In this document: positions 1 to 7,997 of the stretch, piece after piece
Numbering within the stretch: the stretch's first letter is position 1
How the letters are laid out: every line of letters starts with the position of its first letter
Origin: Butyrivibrio sp.
GTDB taxonomy: Bacteria; Bacillota; Clostridia; Lachnospirales; Lachnospiraceae
Assembly (NCBI GenBank): GCA_017615275.1
Contig: JAGAAO010000098.1
Coordinates: 1-58,007 of the forward strand
Direction of reading: 5' to 3'
DNA length: 58,007 nt
The notes under the pieces: model-generated
The model's database searches: none
Told to the model about the DNA's origin: nothing
What the model saw: only the letters and a program-made list of their open reading frames with translations
Position numbers and translations under genes: made by a program

Positions 1-1
1 A

Positions 2-94
2 GATGAGCGTAATTCAAATAAAGCAACTGTAGATTGGCAATTCAAAACATCTGATGCAAGAATCAAACTCAAATCGCTGTACCCTGTCCTTTAA
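2..94 (+). pseudogene. C-terminal end of an IS630-like transposase (cut by window edge)
   Basis: The first 31 codons are open and end at TAA (92-94). The translated tail contains the motifs DWQFKTSDARIKLK and LYPVL. To my knowledge this is a common C-terminal signature of IS630/Tc1-type DDE transposases; that is recall, not a search. The rest of the gene, including the catalytic triad, lies left of the window, so intactness cannot be judged. The position of a probable inverted-repeat end about 30 bp downstream supports an insertion sequence. Confidence 0.5.
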
Positions 95-119
95 GGCAGG
101 GAGCGACTTTGATTAATTG

Positions 120-190
120 TCAACGTGTCAGTACACTAGTGTAGTGTCTGGCTGAAAGTTGATTGATAAGTGAAATAATCTATTATTGCA
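120..190. repeat. Probable IS right end abutting a MITE-like left arm
   Basis: After the transposase stop, the sequence cgtgtcagtacac is followed by TA and then by tagtgtctggc. IS630-type elements end in inverted repeats bordered by a TA target duplication, so 136/137 is a plausible right boundary. The next ~50 bp (142-190) resemble the left arm of the MITE at 55723-55883: both have agtgtct, a gataa-type stretch and tgaaataatc at similar spacing. I read this as transposon debris. The rest of 190-396 shows only short GC-rich palindromes (for example ggcgccattcggcgc) and no gene. Confidence 0.4.
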
Positions 191-396
191 CTAACCGAAT
201 ACGGTGTTTGTGCGGTTTCTGTGAGTCGAATTTTCGGCTCTCGGCGCCATTCGGCGCAACTATTTCTTTGAAAAATCAAGAATGAATTGAATGATGATTA
301 TTAGCGCAGCGTGATCAGCGTGTTTGGCGCTAGAAGCATAATCAGTATGGTTGACGCGATCAGCGTGTTTTGCGCTGGATTGGCTTCAGATTACTT

Positions 397-737
397 TTTA
401 TGCCTATGATGTATGATTTTGTGCTCCTGAGGCATATTATTGACGGATTTAAATTGCTCTAAATTATTTTTTGTGCCTAAGCTAAGAGTTTTTATACTAC
501 TGAGGCAGGATTTTTGCTTCAAACTATGAGAAGGTAAATGATAAGTATGCCTAAGGCAAGTGAAAATGTTTATTTTAGGCATGAAGTCATTATTCCTGAT
601 TTATTGACTACGGATTTGTATGCCTAAGCGGTATAGAAAGAAGTTGCTGAGGCATAGAATCTTTTTTCCGGGTATAGAAATAAACAACTGAGGCATAGAA
701 TTTTCCGGGTATAGAAATAAACAACTGATGCATAAAA
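397..737. repeat. Non-coding element copy A with ten CTNAGGCA-like motifs
   Basis: About ten copies of the octamer CTTAGGCA/CTGAGGCA or close variants occur here in both orientations. The block is collinear with a second copy at 6880-7165: the anchors gacggatt (442 versus 6928) and tatgcctaagc (about 621 versus 7108) are 179 and 180 bp apart respectively. The element ends just upstream of the gene at 786. Short ORFs crossing it on the minus strand look spurious. It may be a cluster of protein binding sites or a structured RNA; the function is unknown. Confidence 0.6.
664..737. repeat. Tandem 37-bp direct repeat inside element A
   Basis: Two adjacent 37-bp units (664-700 and 701-737) begin ttttccgggtatag and contain caactgaggcat or caactgatgcat. 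By eye they differ at only two positions. This duplication is absent from copy B, so it arose after the two copies separated. Confidence 0.8.
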
Positions 738-785
738 TTATTTTTTTTCAAATTTATATTTATATTCAAAAAAAGGAGGTAACAC

Positions 786-1574
786 ATGAATAAATTGATT
801 GAGACAATAAATCTCAGAAGTATTCTCTTGAAAAAAGCGATCAAACTCGCAGAAAAGGAAAAAGAAAGATTTCCTGAAGGTAGGTTGCGTGTTAATAATT
901 CAGGATATACACGCTACTACAAAGTTTTGAAGAAAGGCGATAGTACAGGTGAATATTTGTCTATAAAATCAAAGATGAATACCATCAGAAAACTTGCTCA
1001 AAAGGACTATAACAAGCAATTCTTGAAAACAGCAAAGGCTGAACTGAAGCTTCTTGATAAGCTGCAACGTAAGTATAATCAAGCAGAAGATGAATATAAC
1101 AAGCTTTCTGCAGAGAGGCAGAATCTGGTAACACCATATATCCTGACTGATGATCTAATAGCCAAAGCATGGCAGTCTAAGACATTCAATCCAAATCCTT
1201 ATAAACCCGAAAAGAAAATTTTTGATACTAGGCGAGGAGAAAAGGTCAGATCAAAATCTGAAGCAATAATCGCAGATATGCTTTTTGAGATGAAGATTCC
1301 TTATCGATATGAGTATCCTGTAAGAATGCATAATGGCAAGATTAAGTATCCGGATTTTACGTTACTTAAGGTGAAGACCGGAGAAGTGCTATATCTTGAA
1401 CACTTTGGATGTTTAAATGAAGAAGGTTACAGAAAAGATACTTTAGAGAAGATGGACATATACAGGGCAAGCGGAATCTATCCGGGAAAGAATCTGTTGT
1501 TAACTTATGAAACGGAGGATAATCCACTTGATATAAAAGGGATTAGGAAAATGTTGGAGGAAGTGCTACTTTAG
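786..1574 (+). CDS. PD-(D/E)XK nuclease-like protein, function unknown
   Basis: A 262-residue soluble protein. The N-terminal half (about 1-115) is lysine- and glutamate-rich and looks helical or coiled. The C-terminal half carries a layout typical of PD-(D/E)XK folds: RSKSE with Glu159, then YPDF with Asp190, then YLEHFG with Glu205 and His206 in a predicted strand. The usual Lys of the E-x-K motif is replaced here by His206. The start has a strong AAAGGAGGT at 775-783. Element A lies immediately upstream and may regulate it. Possible roles are a defence or mobile-element nuclease or a DNA repair factor. The family assignment rests only on motif reading, and no partner methylase or helicase is nearby. 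Confidence 0.6.
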   Translation: MNKLIETINLRSILLKKAIKLAEKEKERFPEGRLRVNNSGYTRYYKVLKKGDSTGEYLSIKSKMNTIRKLAQKDYNKQFLKTAKAELKLLDKLQRKYNQAEDEYNKLSAERQNLVTPYILTDDLIAKAWQSKTFNPNPYKPEKKIFDTRRGEKVRSKSEAIIADMLFEMKIPYRYEYPVRMHNGKIKYPDFTLLKVKTGEVLYLEHFGCLNEEGYRKDTLEKMDIYRASGIYPGKNLLLTYETEDNPLDIKGIRKMLEEVLL

Positions 1575-1585
1575 GTGACTGCCTT

Positions 1586-1612
1586 CCTACAATAGTGTTA
1601 TGATATTGTAGG
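1586..1612. promoter_or_regulatory. Palindrome upstream of the transporter gene
   Basis: The arms cctacaata and tattgtagg pair perfectly over 9 bp around a 9-nt centre. The site lies between the stop at 1574 and the transporter start. It could be an operator or a terminator without a U-tract; no T-run follows, so an operator is more likely. Confidence 0.4.
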
Positions 1613-1644
1613 GACATTACTTATGTAATGCGAGGGGGATGAAA

Positions 1645-3015
1645 ATGAAAAAGAAAGAGATTACTAACGGGTTATTATGGATATTTGCCATCGGACAGTT
1701 TGGATGGAGCCTTTTGTCAGGTGTAGTTACAAACTGGATGGTTTATTATTATACGGGGAGTCCTGATGCGCAAAATCCCAATACAGGTATTTTTGCAAGT
1801 TTTATTAAACAGGATCCCATACTTTTTAAACTGACTCTTTTTGGGCTTGTGCTTGCAGCAGGACGAATATTTGATGCGATTACGGATCCGCTTATAGCGG
1901 GATGGTCTGACAGATCAAATTACAAGGGCGGAAGACGAATTCCTTTTATGAGAGTGATGGCGATTCCTTTTGCGCTTTGCGTAATTGCACTTTTTGTTGT
2001 CCCTCAGACAGGCAGTATGATATTTAATGATTTTTCGCTTTTTCTGCTTTTGATGATTTTTTATCTTTTCATGACAATGTTCTGCACGCCGTACAATGCG
2101 CTTATCGCAGAGCTTGGTGATACGCAACAGCACAGAATCAATGTATCAACATACATATCATTTACATTCATTGTCGGACAGAGTATTTCATTTCTTTTGC
2201 CTAATGTTGCGGGAGCTCTTGAAAGTTCCTTTGGGCAGGCGGGGTCAATAAGAATGGCTGTTGCAATAATGTCAACAATCGCTTGTATTTCAATGCTTTT
2301 TCCTGCTTTTTACATCAAGGAGAGAGATTATATCGATTCAAAGCCCAGCGAGACCAGGCCTTTCAGATCACTCATCAATACTTTTTCTAACGGCCAGTTC
2401 AGAAGATTTGTATATAGTGACGTGATTTATTTCTTTGCACTTACGCTTTTTCAGACAGGACTTCCTTTCTATGAAACAAAACTCATGGGGATTTCAGATA
2501 CAATGACATTTACACTTACGGCTACTATGACGGCAATCAGTGTCTGCCTGTATCCTGTTATCAATATTCTTGCCAAGAAGATTGGTAAAAAGAGCCTTAT
2601 CATCGTTGGATTTTTTTCCTACTGCATTGTATTTGTAATCACATCTATCTGCGGAGTTGGCATTCACTGGGGATTTATCGTTGCAGTAACAGCAGCTGTT
2701 CCTATGGCTATCCTTGGAATCCTACCTCAGGCCTGCGTTGCCGATGTTGCTGAAGTAACAAGACTTGAGACCGGTGAAGACAGAAGCGGAATGTTCTTCG
2801 CAGCAAGAACTTTCGCATTTAAGATGGGACAGGCGATTGCGCTTGTAACCTTTACCTCGATCACTGTTGCTAAGACACAGCAAAGCTACAGATTGACTGC
2901 GATAATCGCAACTGTCACCTGCCTTGCAGGGGCATTGCTGTTCTTTATGTACAATGAAAAGATGTTGCTTGGAAGAATTGAAGAACTGAAGAACGGAGAA
3001 CATGCTTATGAGTAA
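1645..3015 (+). CDS. GPH-family sugar:cation symporter (MFS_2)
   Basis: A 456-residue integral membrane protein with about 12 hydrophobic segments. The motif RIFDAITDPLIAGWSDRS followed by GRRIPFM is characteristic of the glycoside-pentoside-hexuronide symporter family, which imports sugars with Na+ or H+. The C-terminal half contains the usual MFS repeat with a conserved ETGEDRSGMFFAARTF stretch. An upstream ATG at 1639 is in frame, but the GAGGGGG at 1632-1638 sits only one base from it and six from ATG 1645, so 1645 is preferred. The stop overlaps the next gene, suggesting translational coupling. The substrate cannot be told from sequence. Confidence 0.85.
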   Translation: MKKKEITNGLLWIFAIGQFGWSLLSGVVTNWMVYYYTGSPDAQNPNTGIFASFIKQDPILFKLTLFGLVLAAGRIFDAITDPLIAGWSDRSNYKGGRRIPFMRVMAIPFALCVIALFVVPQTGSMIFNDFSLFLLLMIFYLFMTMFCTPYNALIAELGDTQQHRINVSTYISFTFIVGQSISFLLPNVAGALESSFGQAGSIRMAVAIMSTIACISMLFPAFYIKERDYIDSKPSETRPFRSLINTFSNGQFRRFVYSDVIYFFALTLFQTGLPFYETKLMGISDTMTFTLTATMTAISVCLYPVINILAKKIGKKSLIIVGFFSYCIVFVITSICGVGIHWGFIVAVTAAVPMAILGILPQACVADVAEVTRLETGEDRSGMFFAARTFAFKMGQAIALVTFTSITVAKTQQSYRLTAIIATVTCLAGALLFFMYNEKMLLGRIEELKNGEHAYE

Positions 3016-3604
3016 TACTCTGAAAAAATCTTTTATATTCAAGCGTTTTTATTCAGAACTGGTTGAGAAATACGGGACAGCTAAAGCCGGTGAAATATGG
3101 AAATATGCCGAAGATGAGCTTTCAGGATTGAAAAATGCCGAACCGACTGCAGATAAGGCGAGTGTGTCAAATGTTTTTCCGGCAGTGGCACTTTATCGTT
3201 CAGTTGAGCATTTTTATCCCGGAGAGGCTTTGCCTGTTACACGAGCCTACGGAACAAAGATGGGACTCAGGATGCAGGGAATATTTCGTATAATCACAGC
3301 TTTGCCGGGAATTCCATCACTTATTTGGAAAAATATGGATAATCGTATTGTTTCAAAATTGACTGAAGGATATGAGATAAAGAACCTTGAAGTTGATAAA
3401 GAACATTGTTTTTTGGATGTGGTAAGATGTCCTCTTTATGATAAGGCATTGGAACTAGGCACTCCTGAAGCGGTTCAGATGATCTGCTGCATGGATAAAG
3501 AATACATGAACGGATTCAGAGGAATTGATTATAAGCGGATAAAATCAGTAGCGGAAGGTGATGACTGCTGCGATTACAGACTCCTAAATTCGCTGAAAAA
3601 ATAA
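3008..3604 (+). CDS. L-2-amino-thiazoline-4-carboxylic acid hydrolase-like protein
   Basis: A 198-residue protein. The C-terminal part (CCMDKEYMNGF, then KSVAEGDDCCDYRL) matches the ATC hydrolase family (PF14196 by recall), whose founding member opens a thiazoline ring in cysteine synthesis. Most family members have no proven substrate. The start overlaps the upstream transporter stop by 8 bases. ATG 3002 is also in frame, but GGAG at 2995-2998 is better spaced for 3008. It is probably co-transcribed with the transporter, although a link between the two functions is not evident. Confidence 0.7.
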   Translation: MSNTLKKSFIFKRFYSELVEKYGTAKAGEIWKYAEDELSGLKNAEPTADKASVSNVFPAVALYRSVEHFYPGEALPVTRAYGTKMGLRMQGIFRIITALPGIPSLIWKNMDNRIVSKLTEGYEIKNLEVDKEHCFLDVVRCPLYDKALELGTPEAVQMICCMDKEYMNGFRGIDYKRIKSVAEGDDCCDYRLLNSLKK

Positions 3605-3693
3605 TATAAAGGCGCGGGCTATAGACATTAGGAAAAGAGAATGCTATGATTTAGAGTTAGCATAGACTAACACCAAGAGAGGAGGAATTAACT

Positions 3694-4473
3694 ATGGAAT
3701 TGACTTTTGGTGATATACAGGAAACCGCGCTTATTCCACTTGCGATAAAAGCAAGTGAGATCTCAAGGCCTAACGCCAGGATAACAGATCTTAAGGCGAA
3801 AGAAATCATTGATACACTTGGAGTAGATGTTAGTAAATATGATCCCTTTCTATCACATGAGGGAGTAGTGGCAAGAACAATATTGTACAGAAAGGAGTTA
3901 AAACGACTTATCGGTAAGTATCCGAATGCTCTTTGCATTAATCTTGGATGCGGCTTTGATGATAAGTTTTCACAGGTGGATAATGGCAAGATTACGTGGT
4001 TTGATGTGGATCTTCCGGACCAGATAGAGAAGAGACGAAAAGTGTATTCAGACAGGGACAGATGTACAATGCTCGACGGAAGTGCGCTTGACGGGGAATG
4101 GACCGGGAAGCTTCCTAAGAGTGATATGACTATTGTTGTCATGGAAGGAGTTCTTGAGTATTTTTCCAAAGAACAGGTAAAGACATGTATCAATATGCTC
4201 TGCGACAGCTTTGAGCATGGATATCTTCTGGCAGAATTGCATTCGCCATTTCTTGAAAAAAATGGAAGCCATCACGATGCTGTGAAACATACAAATGCAA
4301 CTTTTGGATGGGGTACAAAGTCGGGGCGCGAATATCTTGAGCTTGAACCAAGGATGAGCCTTGTATCTGAGACAAGCTACAATGATGAAATGAAGAAATA
4401 CTCAATACGCGGAAAGATTTTTGCTGTCTTAGGCAAAAATATCAATAACCGACTCGCAGTATTTAAGTGGTAA
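3694..4473 (+). CDS. Class I SAM methyltransferase, LCM/O-methyltransferase type
   Basis: 259 residues. Two hallmarks of the leucine carboxyl methyltransferase-like family (PF04072, including Tcm-type polyketide O-methyltransferases) are visible: ARTILYRKEL near residue 65, and the SAM-binding NLGCGFDDKF near 85, followed by WFDVDLPD, where the acidic residues would bind SAM ribose. EGVLEYF near 150 is the post-II motif. The start has GAGGAGG at 3679-3685. The physiological acceptor is unknown; small molecules are likelier than protein phosphatase, which is the eukaryotic LCM target. Confidence 0.8.
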   Translation: MELTFGDIQETALIPLAIKASEISRPNARITDLKAKEIIDTLGVDVSKYDPFLSHEGVVARTILYRKELKRLIGKYPNALCINLGCGFDDKFSQVDNGKITWFDVDLPDQIEKRRKVYSDRDRCTMLDGSALDGEWTGKLPKSDMTIVVMEGVLEYFSKEQVKTCINMLCDSFEHGYLLAELHSPFLEKNGSHHDAVKHTNATFGWGTKSGREYLELEPRMSLVSETSYNDEMKKYSIRGKIFAVLGKNINNRLAVFKW

Positions 4474-4533
4474 GGCGTTACTAGGTAATTTGATAATGCT
4501 AAAAAACTATATGAAAGAAGGAGGTGCGCTATA

Positions 4534-4800
4534 ATGGCGGATAAGATCCAAAAAGCATATCAGGCATCTAAGAGCATATATGATGATGTGCTCACTCAGG
4601 GAAGTTTCTTTAGTAAAATGTATATAAAGATCTTTTGGAGCGGAACTGACGACATTGAGATAGCGCGGAAGATTCTTTCATACATACCGAATGACTTCAA
4701 GGCAAATCATGGCGTTCTGCATAGGGACTATACTTTAGCAACCGGAGGTAGTATATGTGATTATTGGATTGTACCTGATAAGATAAGAAATCCTCAGTAA
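4534..4800 (+). pseudogene. N-terminal fragment of a class I methyltransferase
   Basis: The 88-residue frame begins with AYQASKSIYDDVLTQGSFF, then FWSGTDDIEIARKILSYIP. To my knowledge this is the N-terminal cap of a class I SAM methyltransferase family in Clostridia. After residue ~55, where the glycine-rich SAM motif should come, the sequence diverges and stops. No methyltransferase motif follows downstream before the next gene. The ribosome binding site (AAGGAGG) is intact. This is best read as a gene truncated by an internal deletion, or possibly a small stand-alone protein. Confidence 0.55.
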
Positions 4801-4850
4801 AAGTATGTGATAGCAGGATGAAAAATTGATTTATAAGAGGTAATGACATC

Positions 4851-5549
4851 ATGGAAAGATATCTGAAAGAGACACGTATGCTCAATTTCTCAGATGCTTC
4901 AATTCAGAAACTTATTGAAGAAAGAGGTTGGAAAAAACTTGGAGAATTTGAACGCATCAAGGCTATCTATAATTATGTAAGAGATGAAATATTTTTTGGC
5001 TACAATGTTGATGATAGTGTTACTGCATCAAAGGTGCTGGCTGATGGATATGGTCAGTGCAATACAAAAGGAACTCTTTTTATGGCACTGCTCAGAAGCT
5101 GCGGGATCCCCTGCAGAGTTCATGGATTTACAATAGATAAGAAACTCCAGGAAGGCGCTATGACAGGCTTTGTGTATAAGAGAGCTCCGCAGAATGTTTT
5201 TCATAGCTGGGTAGAGGTTTTCTTTGAAGACCGATGGTATGAGCTTGAAGCATTTATTTTGGATAAGACTTATCTTAACAAGTTGCAAGATCAGAATCCG
5301 GAATGTACAGGAGCGTTTTGCGGATATGGAGTAGCGGTAAAAGATTTCAGAAATCCTGTAATTGATTTTGACAGGAACAATACATATATTCAGAGTGAAG
5401 GAATAAACCGGGACTTTGGAGTGTATGATTGCCCTGATGATCTGCTTAAGGAACATCATCAAGAGCTTTCTGCTTTTAAAGCATTTGCTTATAGGCATCT
5501 CGGAAGGCATTTGATGAATCGTAATGTAAGGAAGATCAGAAATCGATAA
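4851..5549 (+). CDS. Transglutaminase-like cysteine protease-fold protein
   Basis: 232 residues, no signal peptide, so cytoplasmic. The catalytic triad layout of the transglutaminase-like superfamily (PF01841) is clear: Cys in GYGQCNTKG (about residue 70), His in VFHSWVEVFF (about 122) and an acidic residue in YELEAFILD (about 135). Bacterial members include proteases and peptide or amide hydrolases. AAGAGGT at 4836-4842 supports the ATG. It follows the methyltransferase genes in the same orientation. Its substrate is unknown. Confidence 0.8.
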   Translation: MERYLKETRMLNFSDASIQKLIEERGWKKLGEFERIKAIYNYVRDEIFFGYNVDDSVTASKVLADGYGQCNTKGTLFMALLRSCGIPCRVHGFTIDKKLQEGAMTGFVYKRAPQNVFHSWVEVFFEDRWYELEAFILDKTYLNKLQDQNPECTGAFCGYGVAVKDFRNPVIDFDRNNTYIQSEGINRDFGVYDCPDDLLKEHHQELSAFKAFAYRHLGRHLMNRNVRKIRNR

Positions 5550-5661
5550 GGAAGTCTATAACGATAGTCCAAAGGATTTGCTTTTCTGTTAAAATAATAA
5601 GAGTGGTTATGTGTATAACTTGAGTACGGTTTATATTACAAATGCAGAGGAGTGAAAAACT

Positions 5662-6102
5662 TTGAGAACATGTATTGTTTATTATTCTAAGCACCACGAG
5701 AATACCAAGAAAGTTCTTGATGCGATCAAGGCTGTGGATTCTGATGTGGTGCTTATTGATTCTACGCAGAAAAAAGGGGCAGATCTTACCGGATATGACA
5801 GAATCGGTTTTGCGTCCGGGATTTATTACAGCAAGTTCGCTGAACAGATTTTGAACTTTGCCAAGGTCAACCTGCCTGCGCGGAAGGATGTCTTTTACCT
5901 GGCTACAGCAGGAAATCCCATGAAAAGATATTTTGACAGTATAGCTGCAATCGCTGAGGATAAGCAGTGTAATGAGCTTGGCAGATTTCAGTGCAAAGGA
6001 TTTGATACATTTGGTCCGTTCAAGCTTGTTGGCGGTATTCAGAAAGGTCATCCCACAGAGGCTGAAATTGCAGAAGCGGTGGAGTTTTATAAGAGTTTAT
6101 GA
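5662..6102 (+). CDS. Flavodoxin family protein
   Basis: 146 residues. The first strand and phosphate loop are TCIVYYSKHHENTKK, the FMN-phosphate binding pattern of flavodoxin-like proteins, followed by GFASGIYYSKFAEQIL. Such proteins bind FMN and carry electrons or act as quinone or nitro reductases. The reading frame has no ATG in the right place and starts with TTG, preceded by GAGGAG (5647-5652) at a suitable distance. The next gene starts about 26 bp downstream. Confidence 0.8.
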   Translation: MRTCIVYYSKHHENTKKVLDAIKAVDSDVVLIDSTQKKGADLTGYDRIGFASGIYYSKFAEQILNFAKVNLPARKDVFYLATAGNPMKRYFDSIAAIAEDKQCNELGRFQCKGFDTFGPFKLVGGIQKGHPTEAEIAEAVEFYKSL

Positions 6103-6128
6103 CATAAGGGATACCGGGAGATTTTTTG

Positions 6129-6569
6129 ATGGAGTTTGTTGTTAAACACTTTAAAGAGCTCAGTACAGAAGAGCTCTATGAAATACTGAAGACGAGGTTT
6201 GAGATTTTTGTCACAGAGCAGGAATGTATATATCAGGATCTTGATGATAAAGATAAGGATGCAGTGCATGTCTTTTGCCTGAATGAGGAAGGAAGAGTTG
6301 CCGCATGTCTTCGCGTTTTTTGGAAAGATGAAAAAAGTGGCGTGGCTCAAATTGGCAGAGTGGTCACTCTTGAACATGGTAAAGGCGTTGGAGGAGAGCT
6401 ACTTAGAAAGGGCGTAGAGATAGCAGAAAAAGTTTTTTGCGCAAAAAAGATTTACCTTGAGGCTCAGGTCTATGCTATCGGATATTACGCAAAAGCAGGA
6501 TTCAAGGTGGTCTCCGAGGAGTTTATGGAAGACGGGATTCCTCATGTGAAAATGGAATTAGAAGAATGA
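6129..6569 (+). CDS. ElaA-like GNAT N-acetyltransferase
   Basis: 146 residues. It has the GNAT fold signature QIGRVVTLEHGKGVGGELL, the Q/RxxGxG/A acetyl-CoA loop. The N-terminal RFEIFVTEQECIYQDLDDKD and the C-terminal AIGYYAKAGF match the ElaA subgroup. The acceptor is unknown. ATG 6129 has GGGAG 9 bp upstream; a TTG one codon earlier is less likely. The stop TGA overlaps an ATG in another frame that starts a disrupted downstream gene. Confidence 0.85.
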   Translation: MEFVVKHFKELSTEELYEILKTRFEIFVTEQECIYQDLDDKDKDAVHVFCLNEEGRVAACLRVFWKDEKSGVAQIGRVVTLEHGKGVGGELLRKGVEIAEKVFCAKKIYLEAQVYAIGYYAKAGFKVVSEEFMEDGIPHVKMELEE

Positions 6570-6788
6570 AAAGAAATATTTTTTTTAGAATACTATTCTC
6601 AGTTCAGTGATGAAGATTACTGCAATGTTGTGGAACAGCAATGTGACAATTGGATAAAAGAAATCGAGCATCAGGATGTCAGCTTTGAAGCGGATATTGA
6701 CGGTGATGATTATTATATTCTGTATAGCTGGGGCAGTTATTATGGGCTACCGAGTGGGTTTGATTTACGTGGACACGGAGGGGATTAA
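6566..6788 (+). pseudogene. Small gene split by a T8 homopolymer frameshift
   Basis: ATG 6566 overlaps the acetyltransferase stop as ATGA. Its frame closes after 14 codons, but the +1 frame after the T8 run (6579-6586) stays open for about 66 codons to TAA at 6786. That frame encodes an acidic, tyrosine-rich sequence (EYYSQFSDEDYCNVVEQQ, then YYILYSWGSYYGLPSGFD). Removing one T would join the two as a 73-74-residue protein. It may be a frameshifted pseudogene or a gene expressed by slippage on the T-run. The domain is not recognised. Confidence 0.5.
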
Positions 6789-6879
6789 GAGCATTGGTGT
6801 TAAGAAAGTTGTGGGCAGTGAGGTGCAAAGCGAATAAGGAAATTATGCGAAGAGACTTCTTTACGCAACTTCTTTCTTA

Positions 6880-7165
6880 GATTTTATGCCTAAGACGGAT
6901 GGTTAATTACTCTTTAGGTATAATTTTGACGGATTCAAATTAGGCCAAAATTCTTTTTGTACCTAAGATAATTGTTTTCGCACTCTTGAGGCAAATTTTT
7001 AGTTTCAAAGTGAAGGTTATGAAGTAACAAGTTTGCCTAAGGTAAACGCAAATGTCTGATTTAGGTATAACTTCATTGCTTCTGATTCTATGGCAGCCGA
7101 GTTTATATGCCTAAGCAGTATAAAAAGAGACAACTGAGGCAAAAAATCAAATATGAATCGGAGGA
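6880..7165. repeat. Non-coding element copy B
   Basis: This is the diverged partner of the element at 397-737, with about eight CTNAGGCA-like or CTTAGGTA-like motifs in the same order and spacing. It also runs directly into a ribosome binding site and start codon (7170). A methionine codon at 7107 lies within the element and is in frame with the downstream gene; I treat it as part of the repeat and not as the true start. Confidence 0.6.
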
Positions 7166-7169
7166 GTTT

Positions 7170-7487
7170 ATGATGAACGTATCAGAGAAAGACTGGAAAT
7201 TATTCAGAAAAAAACTGCCTGAATGGCAGGAAGCATATATGGAGAATCTTGTCGAGGAGTATATAGATATCCTCAAGCAGGAGGGACTTGCATCTGATAA
7301 GTATTGGATGTTGGAAAAACGTATAAAAGATGATAAGAGGAATCCGGGAGTGCTTTTAAGAGATGTCAGAAGATCTAATTATTATTTTCATCTGACAGCA
7401 CTTGTGGGATGGAAAGTAATAACTTTCGATGATCTTGATGAGTTTAGTGAAGAAACTCGGGAAACAATATCGCGTATGGTTGGTTAA
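7170..7487 (+). CDS. Hypothetical protein, small helical family of Lachnospiraceae
   Basis: 105 residues from ATG 7170, or 104 from ATG 7173, with GGAGGAG at 7160-7166. An upstream in-frame ATG (7107) is ignored because it lies in element B and has no ribosome binding site. The protein is soluble and charged (VSEKDWKLFRKKLPEWQEAYM, DDLDEFSEETRETI). I recall similar proteins in Clostridia that are often mislabelled as multidrug transporters although they have no membrane segment. Function unknown. Like the gene at 786 it sits directly behind the repeated element. Confidence 0.65.
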   Translation: MMNVSEKDWKLFRKKLPEWQEAYMENLVEEYIDILKQEGLASDKYWMLEKRIKDDKRNPGVLLRDVRRSNYYFHLTALVGWKVITFDDLDEFSEETRETISRMVG

Positions 7488-7498
7488 GAGAGTACGAT

Positions 7499-7627
7499 AT
7501 GTATAGAGCAAAAAGACAAAGGAAGAAGCCGGAAAAACGTTATAGAGCCGATATGGATTATTATAATCTGGATCAGGATGAGAATTTTTATTTTTATAAT
7601 GATACATATTCCTTGATAATCATTTAA
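7499..7627 (+). CDS. Possible small basic/tyrosine-rich peptide
   Basis: A 42-codon frame whose N-terminus is very basic (YRAKRQRKKPEKRYRAD), followed by an acidic tyrosine- and asparagine-rich tail. It starts 12 bp after the preceding stop and the ribosome binding site is weak. Its last codons form the left arm of a 12-bp hairpin. It might be co-translated with the upstream gene. Evidence is only compositional. Confidence 0.3.
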   Translation: MYRAKRQRKKPEKRYRADMDYYNLDQDENFYFYNDTYSLIII

Positions 7628-7645
7628 TATAAGGATTATCAAGGA
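7610..7645. other. Perfect 12-bp hairpin
   Basis: The arms tccttgataatc and gattatcaagga are exactly complementary around a 12-nt loop. No T-run follows on either strand, so it is not a typical intrinsic terminator. It might protect a transcript end or be a protein site. Confidence 0.6.
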
Positions 7646-7660
7646 AAATGAAAGATATAG

Positions 7661-7688
7661 CTGAGGCATGAAATCAAATATGAATACC
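7661..7688. repeat. Fragment of the A/B element (copy C)
   Basis: The stretch ctgaggcatg then aaatcaaatatgaat repeats the end of copy B at 7134-7158 (ctgaggca, then aaatcaaatatgaat). It is a third, partial copy. From here to the small frame at 7816 I see no further gene. Confidence 0.6.
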
Positions 7689-7815
7689 ATAAAATTTTCA
7701 ATCAAATTTTATACTATGAGTATAATGGACAAATAAAATCTGAAGTGCTAACATACGATGTAGAAAGAGAAAAGCGGAGCAAAAAATAAGCTCCCGGAAA
7801 GGAAAGAACAGAGAC

Positions 7816-7959
7816 ATGACAACATTGAATCGCAATTATAGCATCTATAGTGAAAGTTATGAATCATCGCTCAATAAATATAAGAGTGAAGGTTTGGTTT
7901 CATGCGCTCATTTTAAGGATAGGCAAATGCGAGAAAATGTTGTTTTAGCAGGATTCTAA
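7816..7959 (+). CDS. Possible 47-residue peptide
   Basis: An open frame beginning MTTLNRNYSIYSESYES with a GGAAAGGAAAG tract 10-20 bp upstream, and followed about 40 bp later by an intrinsic terminator. The sequence is polar and has no membrane segment. It is not recognised. The ribosome binding site and terminator make expression plausible, but length alone gives little support. Confidence 0.4.
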   Translation: MTTLNRNYSIYSESYESSLNKYKSEGLVSCAHFKDRQMRENVVLAGF

Positions 7960-7997
7960 AGAGAGAATCAAAGCATATAAATAGACATGTATTTCGA

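Noticed and set aside
391-844. Two minus-strand frames (63 and 78 codons) over element A
   Set aside because: They run through the repeated motifs, are not preserved in copy B and lack ribosome binding sites.
3657-4193. 178-codon minus-strand frame opposite the methyltransferase
   Set aside because: It lies wholly opposite a gene with clear family motifs and has no ribosome binding site or recognisable domain.
7107-7169. N-terminal extension of the 105-residue gene
   Set aside because: The extra codons are part of repeat element B, and the ribosome binding site lies inside them, before ATG 7170.
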